A stretch of 64,000 bases of DNA from Synechococcus sp. CS-1329. GTDB lineage: Bacteria; Cyanobacteriota; Cyanobacteriia; PCC-6307; Cyanobiaceae. Positions within the stretch are counted from its first letter, which is position 1. The number at the start of each line of letters is the position of its first letter. Below are positions 46,331-53,719 of the stretch, one piece after another. The DNA is taken from the NCBI RefSeq assembly GCF_025128055.1, contig NZ_JAHLYS010000048.1, positions 62,001 to 126,000 on the forward strand, written 5' to 3'. The notes under the pieces were generated by a model. It made no database searches. It was not told where the DNA came from and worked only from the letters and a program-made list of their open reading frames with translations. The position numbers and the translations under genes are program-made.

Positions 46331-46360
46331 TAAGGTCAGCTCAAATCCTTACAAGCTGAC
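46331..46360 (+). promoter_or_regulatory. Structured leader just before the htpG start
   Basis: GTCAGCT (46335-46341) can pair with AGCTGAC (46354-46360) around a 12-base loop, ending six bases before the ATG and directly beside GGAA. TAAGG (46331-46335) can also pair with CCTTA (46347-46351), which would cross the first helix as a small pseudoknot. A thermosensor or translational control is possible for a heat-shock gene; this is inference. Confidence 0.45.
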
Positions 46361-46366
46361 GGAATC

Positions 46367-48259
46367 ATGGCGGTGCTGGAACAGGGTCAGATTCAGATCC
46401 ACACCGAGAACATCTTCCCGATCATCAAAAAGGCCGTCTATTCCGGCCACGAGGTGTTCCTCAGGGAACTGGTCAGCAACGGAGTGGATGCCATCAGCAA
46501 GCGCCGCATGGCCGCCATGGCTGGCGACTGCAGTGAGGGCGCCGAAGGGCTGGTGAGCATCAGGATCGATCGCGAGGCCAAAACCCTCACCATCAGCGAT
46601 AACGGCATCGGCATGGTGGCCGATGAGGTGAAGCGCTACATCAACCAGGTGGCCTTCTCCAGCGCCGAAGACTTCCTCGAGAAGTACAAGCGTGAAGATG
46701 ACGCGATCATCGGCCATTTCGGCCTCGGCTTCTACTCCAGCTTCATGGTGGCCGAGCGGGTGGAGCTGATCAGCCTCAGTGCCAGCCCCGGCAGTGAAGC
46801 CGTGCGCTGGAGCTGCGACGGCTCCCCCAACTTCAGCCTGGAAACGGGCGAGCGCGCCGAACCCGGCACCGATGTGATCCTGCATCTGCAGGAGGAGGAG
46901 CTGGAATACATCGAGCCGGCCCGCATCCGCTCCCTGATCACCACCTACTGCGACTTCCTGCCGGTGGAGGTGCAACTGGAGGGAGAAACGGTGAACAAGC
47001 GGGAGGCACCCTGGCGCAAGAGCCCGCGGGACCTCAGCGACGAGGATTACATCGCCCTCTACCGCTACCTCTATCCCTTCCAGGGAGACCCCCTGCTCTG
47101 GGTCCATCTCAACACCGACTACCCCTACACCCTGCAGGGCATCCTCTACTTCCCCAGGATCACCGGCCGCGCCGACTGGGAGAAGGGCGAGATCCGCCTC
47201 TACTGCAATCAGGTGTTCGTTTCCGATTCGATCAAGGAGGTGGTGCCCCGTTACCTGCTGCCCCTGCGCGGGGTGATCGACTCCCCCGACATCCCCCTCA
47301 ACGTCAGTCGCAGTGCCCTGCAGACAGATCGGCGGGTGCGCTCGATCGGCGGCTTCGTGGCCAAGAAGGTGGGGGACCGGCTCAAGGAGCTGCACCGCGA
47401 TGAGCCCACCCGCTACGCCGAGATCTGGGAGGGAATCGCCCCCTTCATCAAGATCGGCGCGATGGAAGACGAGAAGTTCGCCGATCAGGTGGCCGAGCTG
47501 ATCCTGTTCGGCACCAGCGCAGCAGCGGCCGAGCCCGATCCGATCGCCGTGGGCGAGAAGGCCTACACCACCCTCACTGGCTACCGCCACCGTCTGCAGA
47601 GCAGCGAGGAGCAACGCATCCTCTATTGCACCGATGAAGCGGCCCAGGCGGGGCCGCTGGCCCTCTGGCGCGGTCAGGGGGCGGAGGTGCTGCTGGCCGA
47701 CACCCTGATCGATGCCCAGTTCATCCCCTGGCTTGAAGACCGCCACAGCGAGCTGAAGTTCCAGCGGGTGGACGCGGAACTCGACGCCAGCATCCAGGAG
47801 CAGGAGAGCAGCCTGAGCGATGCCGACGGCAGCGACAGCTCCGAGAAGTTGCGGGAGCTGTTCTGCAGCGCCCTGGCCAACGACAAGGTGACCATCCAGG
47901 TCCAGGCGCTCAAGGGGGAGAACACCCCGGCGGCCCTGATCCTGCTGCCGGAGCAGATGCGCCGCCTCAACGACATCGGTGCTCTGATGGAGCAGCGCCT
48001 GCCCGGACTGCCCGATCACCACGTGCTGGTGGTCAACCGCCGTCACCCCCTGGTGGCCGGCCTGCAGAAACTCTCCAGCGGCGCCGTGCTCACGGGAGTG
48101 GGTACCAGCTCCCCCAGCCAGCAGCTGGCCCAGGAACTCAGTGGCCACATCTATGAACTGGCCCGCCTGGCGGTGGGGGGCCTTGAGCCCAACCAACTGG
48201 CCGGTTTCCAGCAGCGCAGCGCCGACCTGATGGGCCGGCTGATGGAGCGGGGCCTCTGA
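46367..48259 (+). CDS. htpG: Hsp90-family chaperone HtpG
   Basis: Cytosolic ATP-dependent chaperone of 630 residues. The GHKL ATPase domain has FLRELVSNGVDAISKRR, TISDNGIGMVADEVKRYI and IIGHFGLGFYSSFMVAE. The middle domain has YFPRITGRADWEKGEIRLYC and the catalytic-Arg region NVSRSALQTDRRVRSIG. The C-terminal dimer domain completes the length. In cyanobacteria HtpG supports heat and cold tolerance, phycobilisome stability and heme-synthesis enzymes. The ATG at 46367 is immediately preceded by a possible hairpin covering the ribosome site. Confidence 0.97.
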   Translation: MAVLEQGQIQIHTENIFPIIKKAVYSGHEVFLRELVSNGVDAISKRRMAAMAGDCSEGAEGLVSIRIDREAKTLTISDNGIGMVADEVKRYINQVAFSSAEDFLEKYKREDDAIIGHFGLGFYSSFMVAERVELISLSASPGSEAVRWSCDGSPNFSLETGERAEPGTDVILHLQEEELEYIEPARIRSLITTYCDFLPVEVQLEGETVNKREAPWRKSPRDLSDEDYIALYRYLYPFQGDPLLWVHLNTDYPYTLQGILYFPRITGRADWEKGEIRLYCNQVFVSDSIKEVVPRYLLPLRGVIDSPDIPLNVSRSALQTDRRVRSIGGFVAKKVGDRLKELHRDEPTRYAEIWEGIAPFIKIGAMEDEKFADQVAELILFGTSAAAAEPDPIAVGEKAYTTLTGYRHRLQSSEEQRILYCTDEAAQAGPLALWRGQGAEVLLADTLIDAQFIPWLEDRHSELKFQRVDAELDASIQEQESSLSDADGSDSSEKLRELFCSALANDKVTIQVQALKGENTPAALILLPEQMRRLNDIGALMEQRLPGLPDHHVLVVNRRHPLVAGLQKLSSGAVLTGVGTSSPSQQLAQELSGHIYELARLAVGGLEPNQLAGFQQRSADLMGRLMERGL

Positions 48260-48270
48260 GGGCCCAGTTG

Positions 48271-48301
48271 GGGGTGCATCCCCTTTGTTAAGGTGCACCC
48301 C
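48271..48301 (+). promoter_or_regulatory. Long hairpin between htpG and rpmB
   Basis: GGGGTGCA (48271-48278) pairs with TGCACCCC (48294-48301), and inside it CCTT pairs with AAGG around a TGTT loop, giving about 12 pairs with a small bulge. It begins 12 bases after htpG and ends 19 bases before the rpmB ATG. It is followed by TGCTTATTT, a weak T tract. It may end htpG transcription or act in the L28 leader. Confidence 0.55.
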
Positions 48302-48319
48302 TGCTTATTTGATGCTTCC

Positions 48320-48556
48320 ATGTCCCGGGTTTGTCAGCTCACCGGCAAGCGCGCCAACAACGGCATGGCTGTCAGCCATTCCCACGTGCGCACCAAGAAA
48401 CTCCAACAGGTGAACCTGCAGGAGCGCCGCCTCTGGTGGGCCGAAGGCAACCGCTGGGTGAAACTGCGGGTCGCCACCAGCACCCTGCGCACCATTCAGA
48501 AGAAAGGCCTCGGCGCCTACGCTCGCGAACTGGGCGTCAACCTGGCCAAACTCTGA
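48320..48556 (+). CDS. rpmB: 50S ribosomal protein L28
   Basis: Ribosomal protein of 78 residues, full length for the family. The sequence [20 protein letters not shown] and later [14 protein letters not shown] is diagnostic of bL28; only the first Cys of the zinc-type set is present, so it is a C-minus form. The ATG at 48320 was chosen; the frame is open nine codons upstream to another ATG, which would not fit the family. It is 22 bases before the peroxiredoxin gene. Confidence 0.96.
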   Translation: MSRVCQLTGKRANNGMAVSHSHVRTKKLQQVNLQERRLWWAEGNRWVKLRVATSTLRTIQKKGLGAYARELGVNLAKL

Positions 48557-48578
48557 CTCTGCCAAGAGGTCAGCCGTT

Positions 48579-49157
48579 GTGAATCGCCGCCAACTCCTGC
48601 AAGGAGCGCTCCTTCACAGCGGCGCAGCGTTGGTTATGCCAGCCGCAGTTTCGGCGTGGCTGAGCTGGCCCAGCAGGGCTCAGGCCATGGGAGGCACTCT
48701 GCCTGGCCTTGATCAACCAGCGCCCGCGTTCAGCCTGCCGGGCTTCGGGCCCGGCCTCGATGGCTCCGGCAGGCTCGGGCTGGATCAGTTCAGTGGTCGC
48801 TGGCTGGCTCTTTACTTCTATCCCAAGGATTTCACCGGCGGCTGCACCCTTGAGGCGCGGGGATTTCAACGGGATCTCCAGCAGTTTCACCAACTCAATG
48901 CCGAGGTGGTGGGCATCAGCGCAGACGATGTTGCTGAGCATGCCTCCTTCTGTGACAGCGAAGGGCTGGTGTTTCCGCTGCTCTCCGATCCCGGCGGTGC
49001 CGTGAGCCAGCGCTACGGGTCCTGGATCGCTCCTTTCTCCCAGCGGCACACCTTTCTGATTGATCCCGAGGGGGTGCTGCGGGCCCGCTGGGTGGCGGTA
49101 CGCCCCTTGGGCCACAGCCTCGAGGTGCTGGATGAACTCCAGCGCCTGCAGGCCTGA
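48579..49157 (+). CDS. Thioredoxin-type peroxiredoxin (PrxQ/Bcp family) with Tat-like signal
   Basis: Peroxidase of 192 residues that reduces hydroperoxides. The catalytic site is YFYPKDFTGGCTLEARGF, retaining the PxxxTxxC pattern. PrxQ proteins usually have a second cysteine five residues later; here that position is Arg, so it may work as a one-Cys enzyme or use the Cys in HASFCDSEGL. The start is a GTG at 48579. The N-terminus NRRQLLQGALL with a following hydrophobic stretch and a site near SRAQAM looks like a Tat signal for the lumen or periplasm. Confidence 0.9.
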   Translation: MNRRQLLQGALLHSGAALVMPAAVSAWLSWPSRAQAMGGTLPGLDQPAPAFSLPGFGPGLDGSGRLGLDQFSGRWLALYFYPKDFTGGCTLEARGFQRDLQQFHQLNAEVVGISADDVAEHASFCDSEGLVFPLLSDPGGAVSQRYGSWIAPFSQRHTFLIDPEGVLRARWVAVRPLGHSLEVLDELQRLQA

Positions 49158-49182
49158 GTGAACGCTGGCCTGGGCCTCGCCC

Positions 49183-50241
49183 TCAGCGTCCCAGCCAGCG
49201 GCTCAGCAGCTCAGCATGAACCTGGCATCCCAGGCGCAGTTCCTCGATCCGCTGCGGTGGAGGGGGGTTCTGCAGCTGCTGCAACCACTGCAGCTCCAGG
49301 GTGCTGGCGTCCTGGAGCTGCTCCAGCTCGAAGCAGGGGCAGGCCAGCGCCTCGGCGGCGGCACGCACCTTGGGGTCGTAGCTGAGGGCCGCCAGGGGGG
49401 CACCGGCCAGGGCCGCCACGATCAATCCGTGCAGCCGCATCGACAGCACCAGGGCGGCGCCGCTGAAGAGTTCCATCGCCTCTTCGGGTGTGGCCACAAG
49501 CACTTCGCGGCTGCGCTGGGCCAGCCGCTGGGGCATCAGTTCCCGGCGATCCAGCTGGGCCAGCAAGCCCCGGTCCTGATCCCGGTGGAACGGCAACCAG
49601 AGCACGGGCCGATCCGCAGCGGCCGCCACGGCATCGAGGGCCGCCAGCAAAGGCGCCCAGCGCTCGCCATCCAGCAGCTCGGTGGGCCGCCAGCAGATCA
49701 CCAGGGGGCCAGCTGACCCATGCCAGGGCCGTTTCGCCAGCGACCAGACCGGGTCGCTGCCGAGCACGCCGGGCCGGCCCCAGGCAGCCGCCAGCTGGGC
49801 TGAGGCTGGATCCCGCCAGCTGCTGGCCTGCACCAGCCTCAGCAGGCGGCGCACCAGCAGGCGGCTGCGGCGCCGGCGCAGGGGGCCCAGTCCCTGGCCC
49901 CAGAGCAGCACAGGCTTGCCCTGCAGCCGCGCCGAGATGATCAGGGCCGCGTAGTAGAGGAGGCTGCGGAAGCTGGTGGCGTCCTGCAGCAGGCTGCCGC
50001 CCCCCAGCACCAGGGCATCGCAGCGATCGAGCGAGCGCCGCACGGCAGTGAAATTCCGTCTGGCGCAGGTGCGCACCCCCAGCCGCTGCTGCACCTCCCC
50101 CTGATCGAAAGCGGTCACCAGGGGATCGCAGCCTTCGGGCAACTGGGCCAGCAGGGCGCTGAGCAAGGCGTCATCGCCCAGGTTGTGCTCGCCGTAGTAG
50201 CCGCAGATCAGCGGTTGGACCCCTTTCTGCGCTGGCGCCAC
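49183..50241 (-). CDS. csaB: CsaB-like polysaccharide pyruvyl transferase
   Basis: Transfers a pyruvyl group from phosphoenolpyruvate to a cell-wall polysaccharide; in other bacteria this ketal anchors SLH-domain proteins. The 352-residue protein has ICGYYGEHNLGDDALLSALL at the N-terminus, DALVLGGGSLLQDATSFRSL near residue 80 and SMRLHGLIVAALAGAPLAAL near residue 280, all typical of CsaB. The start is a GTG at 50241. It converges with the peroxiredoxin gene (25 bases) and diverges from the hli gene, with the HLR1-type repeat in the 110-base gap between them. Confidence 0.91.
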   Translation of the reverse strand: MAPAQKGVQPLICGYYGEHNLGDDALLSALLAQLPEGCDPLVTAFDQGEVQQRLGVRTCARRNFTAVRRSLDRCDALVLGGGSLLQDATSFRSLLYYAALIISARLQGKPVLLWGQGLGPLRRRRSRLLVRRLLRLVQASSWRDPASAQLAAAWGRPGVLGSDPVWSLAKRPWHGSAGPLVICWRPTELLDGERWAPLLAALDAVAAAADRPVLWLPFHRDQDRGLLAQLDRRELMPQRLAQRSREVLVATPEEAMELFSGAALVLSMRLHGLIVAALAGAPLAALSYDPKVRAAAEALACPCFELEQLQDASTLELQWLQQLQNPPPPQRIEELRLGCQVHAELLSRWLGR

Positions 50242-50309
50242 CGCACACCTGATCCAATCTCCAGGGAGGCTACGGGAGCAGGAACGAAGCCAGCCCCTTA
50301 GCCACAGCG

Positions 50310-50327
50310 GTTACCTCCTGTTACAAT
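50310..50327 (+). promoter_or_regulatory. HLR1-type direct repeat on the hli promoter
   Basis: GTTACCTC (50310-50317), a two-base spacer and GTTACAAT (50320-50327) match the HLR1 layout bound by the response regulator RpaB: two (G/T)TTACA(A/T)(A/T) units two bases apart. The second unit overlaps TACAAT (50322-50327), a good -10 box, 24 bases before the ATG. A repeat covering the -10 fits repression in low light. Confidence 0.7.
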
Positions 50328-50351
50328 TCACGCAATACTGCTTCACATGCA

Positions 50352-50495
50352 ATGTCCAGCACCGACTCCCGCTTTGGTTTCGTCTCCTTCGCTGAAACCT
50401 GGAATGGCCGTCTCGCCATGCTCGGTTTCGTGATCGGCCTCACCACCGAAATTCTCACCGGCCAGGGCATCCTCGGCCAGATCGGCCTCGGCTGA
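50352..50495 (+). CDS. hli: High-light-inducible protein (one-helix HLIP)
   Basis: A 47-residue thylakoid protein with a single chlorophyll-a/b-binding-type helix. The motif ETWNGRLAMLGFVIGL is the HLIP/ELIP signature with the Glu and Asn ligands for chlorophyll. The polypeptide ends with LTGQGILGQIGLG, as in many marine Synechococcus HLIPs. The family protects photosystems and chlorophyll synthesis under excess light. The ATG at 50352 is in the correct frame; a nearby ATG at 50347 is in a different frame. An HLR1-type repeat lies just upstream and a strong terminator 24 bases downstream, so it is a single-gene unit. Confidence 0.93.
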   Translation: MSSTDSRFGFVSFAETWNGRLAMLGFVIGLTTEILTGQGILGQIGLG

Positions 50496-50518
50496 TTGCC
50501 TCGATTCAGCATCACCTC

Positions 50519-50548
50519 AACCCCGTCCGGCACTCCGGGCGGGGTTTT
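50519..50548 (+). terminator. Rho-independent-type terminator after hli
   Basis: AACCCCGTCCGG pairs with CCGGGCGGGGTT around a CACT loop (50519-50546, one G-T pair) and is followed by a TTTTCT tract. Confidence 0.9.
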
Positions 50549-50614
50549 CTGTTGGCGGCCACCCTTCAAGCCCCAGACTCCGTACATTGCAGGCTCACGT
50601 GGGTGCCGGGCGCC

Positions 50615-50914
50615 ATGCATGCCCTTTCACTGCCCACCTGGTGGATCCATGTGGCCTCGGTCCTGGAGTGGATGCTGGCCATGGTGGCCGTGATCCGCTG
50701 GGGTGAGCGCCGCGGTGAAACAGAGTGGCGCTGGCTGGCCCTGGCCATGCTGCCGGCCCTGGTGAGCGCCATGGCGGCCTGCACCTGGCACCTGTTCGAC
50801 AACCCCATCGAGCTCCAGGGCCTGGTGGTGTTCCAGGCGGGCACCACCTTGCTGGGCAACGTGGCCCTGGCGGCGGCCGCCTGGACGCTGCTGCCCGAGA
50901 GGAGCCAGTCATGA
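50615..50914 (+). CDS. DUF2499 (Ycf49-like) membrane protein
   Basis: A 99-residue membrane protein of cyanobacteria and plastids. It has three hydrophobic segments (SLPTWWIHVASVLEWMLAMV; WLALAMLPALVSAMAACTW; GLVVFQAGTTLLGNVALAAA). The family signature W.HVASVLEW and ACTWH.FDN is clear. Function is unknown. The ATG at 50615 was chosen by comparison with that signature. Its TGA overlaps the next ATG by four bases, starting an overlapping three-gene set that ends in psaK. Confidence 0.87.
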   Translation: MHALSLPTWWIHVASVLEWMLAMVAVIRWGERRGETEWRWLALAMLPALVSAMAACTWHLFDNPIELQGLVVFQAGTTLLGNVALAAAAWTLLPERSQS

Positions 50915-51336
50915 CGGTCGTTGGTCTTGGGGCCCTGGCGGCAGTGGATCCCAGCCCTCTGTTCGTGCTCTCGCTGTTGCCCTATCTGGCCTTCCTGCGC
51001 TGGGCCGCAGCCAGCAAGCGTTTCCCGCCCCTGGCCCTGCGCGGTTTCCAGTTCACGCTGGTGTTCGTGGCGGTCACCATCGCCGCCGCTGTGGTGGCGG
51101 AGCTGCGCTTCGGGCAGCAACTGGCCGATGTCGACCGCCTGCATGGGAGTGCGGAGGCCTTCTTGACCGTGGCCAACCTGCTGGTGCTCTGGGGCTTCAG
51201 CCGCGCGGAGCCAGGCCAGGAACCGCCTGATCCCGAGGCCTCAACAACGGGCCCCAGCGGTGAACAAGTCTTAAGCACCGGTGTAGAGCCAGCGGTTCCC
51301 CCGGAGGATGGGGCGTCAGTTTTAGATCCAGAATGA
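50911..51336 (+). CDS. DUF3593 membrane protein
   Basis: A 141-residue membrane protein of a cyanobacterial and plant-plastid family of unknown function. The hydrophobic N-terminal segment (LFVLSLLPYLAFLRWAAAS), a central helix pair (FQFTLVFVAVTIAAAVVAEL and LTVANLLVLWGFSR), and a Pro/Glu-rich disordered tail of about 45 residues are visible. It overlaps both neighbours by four bases (ATGA at each junction), so it is translated together with DUF2499 and psaK. That context makes a photosystem-related role plausible but unproven. Confidence 0.85.
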   Translation: MTVVGLGALAAVDPSPLFVLSLLPYLAFLRWAAASKRFPPLALRGFQFTLVFVAVTIAAAVVAELRFGQQLADVDRLHGSAEAFLTVANLLVLWGFSRAEPGQEPPDPEASTTGPSGEQVLSTGVEPAVPPEDGASVLDPE

Positions 51337-51590
51337 TCGCTCCTCTTCTCGCCGTGGTGCCCACCTCACTGACCTGGTCGCCCAAGGTGGCGCTGGTGAT
51401 GATCGTCTGCAACGTGATCGCCATTGGCGTCGGCAAGGCCACCATCAAGTACCCCTCTGAGGGCGCCAAGCTGCCCAACGATCGCTTTTTCGGTGGCTTC
51501 AGCCACGCCTCCCTGCTGGCCACCACCAGCCTGGGTCACATCTTCGGCATCGGCGCCATCCAGGGCCTGGCCTCCCGCGGCGTGCTCTGA
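51333..51590 (+). CDS. psaK: Photosystem I subunit PsaK
   Basis: An 85-residue two-helix PSI protein that helps bind antenna and carries some chlorophyll. Helices are PKVALVMIVCNVIAIGVGK and SLLATTSLGHIFGIGAIQGL. The stroma-facing loop KYPSEGAKLPNDRFFGGF is diagnostic. It starts within the DUF3593 stop (ATGA). A strong terminator follows at 51634-51660, shared with the convergent dxs. Confidence 0.95.
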   Translation: MIAPLLAVVPTSLTWSPKVALVMIVCNVIAIGVGKATIKYPSEGAKLPNDRFFGGFSHASLLATTSLGHIFGIGAIQGLASRGVL

Positions 51591-51633
51591 AGCCCAGGCC
51601 CTCAGCCAGCCAGCGGCATTCCACAACCCAAAC

Positions 51634-51665
51634 AAAAGGCGGGCTCAACACCCGCCTTTTCTTTT
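51634..51665. terminator. Bidirectional terminator between psaK and dxs
   Basis: AAAAGGCGGG (51634-51643) pairs with CCCGCCTTTT (51651-51660), seven-base loop, with A and T runs on both sides, so it can serve both convergent genes. Confidence 0.92.
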
Positions 51666-51698
51666 GGGTTATCCCCCAGCCTCAGCCTGAGCCGCAGT

Positions 51699-53612
51699 TC
51701 AGACGGTGAGCGGCTGGCGTTGGATCCCCAGCAGGGCAAAACGCTGCAGGATGCGATCAGCCATCTGGGGGGCAGTGAGCCCGAGGGCGATCTTGCTCTG
51801 GTCCGGGCTGGCGTGGTCCACCAGCTGATCGGGGATACCGAGGCGGAACACGGGCACCATCACGTCGTGGTCGCTCAAGGATTCGACCACCGCGGCACCG
51901 AAGCCCCCGGGCAGGGCCCCTTCCTCCATGGTCACCACCCGGCCGATTCGGCGGGCCAGGGGCAGGATCAGGCTTTCATCCAGGGGACGCAGGAAGCGGG
52001 CATTCACCACCGCAGCCCTGATGCCCTGCTCCTGCAGCAGGCCGGCCGTGGCCATGGCCGGCGCCACCATGGCCCCGTAGGCCACGATCAGCAGGTCATC
52101 GCCATCGGCCAGCTGTTCGCCGTGGCCGATCTCCAGAGCTTCCCAGCCCTCTTCCATCAGCGGCACCCCTTCGCCTTCGCCGCGCGGAATACGGATGGCG
52201 CAGGGGCCGCTGTGGCCGATGGAGGTGACCAGCATCCGCTGCAGCTCTGCCTCATCCTTGGGCGCCATCACCGTGAAATTGGGCACGGCCCGCAGATAGC
52301 TGATGTCGTATTGGCCCTGGTGGGTGGGGCCATCGGCCCCGACGATGCCGGCACGATCGAGCACGAAGGTCACCGGCAGCTTCTGAATGCCCACGTCGTG
52401 GATGAGCTGGTCGAAGGCGCGCTGGAGGAAGGTGCTGTAGATCGCCACCACCGGCTTGAGCCCGGCCGTGGCCATGCCTGCCGCCATGGTGACGGCATGC
52501 TGCTCGGCGATGCCCACATCGAAGTACTGCTTGGGCAGGGCCTTCTCCAGCAGATCGAGGCCGGTGCCGGTGGCCATCGCCGCGGTGATGCCCACCACGG
52601 TGGGGTCCTGCTCACAGATGCGCACCAGGGTCTGGCCGAAGACCTTGCTGTAGCTGGGCGGTTTCGGCTTGCCGGAGGGGAAGCCCTTGCCGGTCTTGAG
52701 GTCGAAGGCGGACTGGGCGTGGTACGCCACCTGATCGGCCTCGGCATAGGGATAGCCCTTGCCCTTGATGGTGGCCACATGAACGAGCACCGGGCCTTCG
52801 CAGCGGTGGGCGGCACTGAAGGTGCGCACCATTTCGGCGATGTCGTGGCCGTCGATCGGACCCATGTAGGTGAAGCCCAGCTCCTCGAACACGGCGCCCA
52901 CCTTGGGCACCGCCAGCCGGCGCATGCTCTCCTTGAGGCGCTCGAGTTCGGGCGGCAGCTCCCCATGCATGAAGGGCAGGTGCTTGAAGGCCTCCTCGGC
53001 GCTGCCGGAGAGGAACTGCAGCGGCGGGCTCAACCGCATGCGGTTGAGGTAAGTGGAGAGGGCGCCCACCGGAGCTGAGATCGACATGTCGTTGTCGTTC
53101 AGCACCACCAGCAAAGGGGTTCTGGGGAGATGACCGGCATGGTTGATCGCCTCCAGCGCCATGCCGCCGGTGAGGGCTCCATCGCCGATCACCGCCACGC
53201 ACTTGTGGTCCTCGCCGCGACGGTCGCGGGCCAGGGCCATGCCCAGGGCCGCCGAAATGCTGGTGGAGGCATGACCAGCCCCGAAGTGATCGAAGCGGCA
53301 CTCGCTTCGCTTCAGGTAGCCGGCCACCCCGCCCTGCTGACGCAGGGTATGGAACTGGTGGTAGCGCCCTGTGATCAACTTGTGCGGATAGGCCTGGTGA
53401 CCCACGTCCCAGACCACCCGATCCGTCTCCAGGTCGAGGGTCTGGTAGAGGGCCAGGGTGAGTTCCACCACACCCAGCCCCGGGCCCAGGTGTCCACCGC
53501 TGGTGGACACCACCTCCAGATGCTTCTCACGAATCTGGCGAGCTATGGCTTCGAGCTCGCCGATGCTGAGGCCATGCAGCTGGTTGGGATGGCTCAGCTC
53601 ACTGAGATGCAT
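51699..53612 (-). CDS. dxs: 1-deoxy-D-xylulose-5-phosphate synthase
   Basis: Thiamine-diphosphate enzyme joining pyruvate and glyceraldehyde-3-phosphate, first step of the MEP isoprenoid pathway for carotenoids, phytol and quinones. The 637-residue protein has the ThDP/Mg site [20 protein letters not shown] then [12 protein letters not shown], the substrate-binding [13 protein letters not shown], and the transketolase-like [19 protein letters not shown]. The ATG at 53612 is the normal start. It converges with psaK and diverges from ilvA with a 107-base gap. Confidence 0.97.
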   Translation of the reverse strand: MHLSELSHPNQLHGLSIGELEAIARQIREKHLEVVSTSGGHLGPGLGVVELTLALYQTLDLETDRVVWDVGHQAYPHKLITGRYHQFHTLRQQGGVAGYLKRSECRFDHFGAGHASTSISAALGMALARDRRGEDHKCVAVIGDGALTGGMALEAINHAGHLPRTPLLVVLNDNDMSISAPVGALSTYLNRMRLSPPLQFLSGSAEEAFKHLPFMHGELPPELERLKESMRRLAVPKVGAVFEELGFTYMGPIDGHDIAEMVRTFSAAHRCEGPVLVHVATIKGKGYPYAEADQVAYHAQSAFDLKTGKGFPSGKPKPPSYSKVFGQTLVRICEQDPTVVGITAAMATGTGLDLLEKALPKQYFDVGIAEQHAVTMAAGMATAGLKPVVAIYSTFLQRAFDQLIHDVGIQKLPVTFVLDRAGIVGADGPTHQGQYDISYLRAVPNFTVMAPKDEAELQRMLVTSIGHSGPCAIRIPRGEGEGVPLMEEGWEALEIGHGEQLADGDDLLIVAYGAMVAPAMATAGLLQEQGIRAAVVNARFLRPLDESLILPLARRIGRVVTMEEGALPGGFGAAVVESLSDHDVMVPVFRLGIPDQLVDHASPDQSKIALGLTAPQMADRILQRFALLGIQRQPLTV

Positions 53613-53719
53613 ACCCTGATCAGTTCTGAAAATTCAATCTACGACCTGCCTTCGGCCGAGTGGGGCCAACGGTCACCTTTCCTGAGGCCGGCCGCTCTCC
53701 GGCCCGGCACACTGGAGCC

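Noticed and set aside
46349-48298. Minus-strand open frame of about 650 codons opposite htpG
   Set aside because: HtpG is certain on the plus strand; the antisense frame is rich in His/Gln/Leu/Val as expected from mirrored GC-rich codons.
50347-50351. Earlier ATG as the hli start
   Set aside because: It is in another frame and would not encode the HLIP motif; the ATG at 50352 does.
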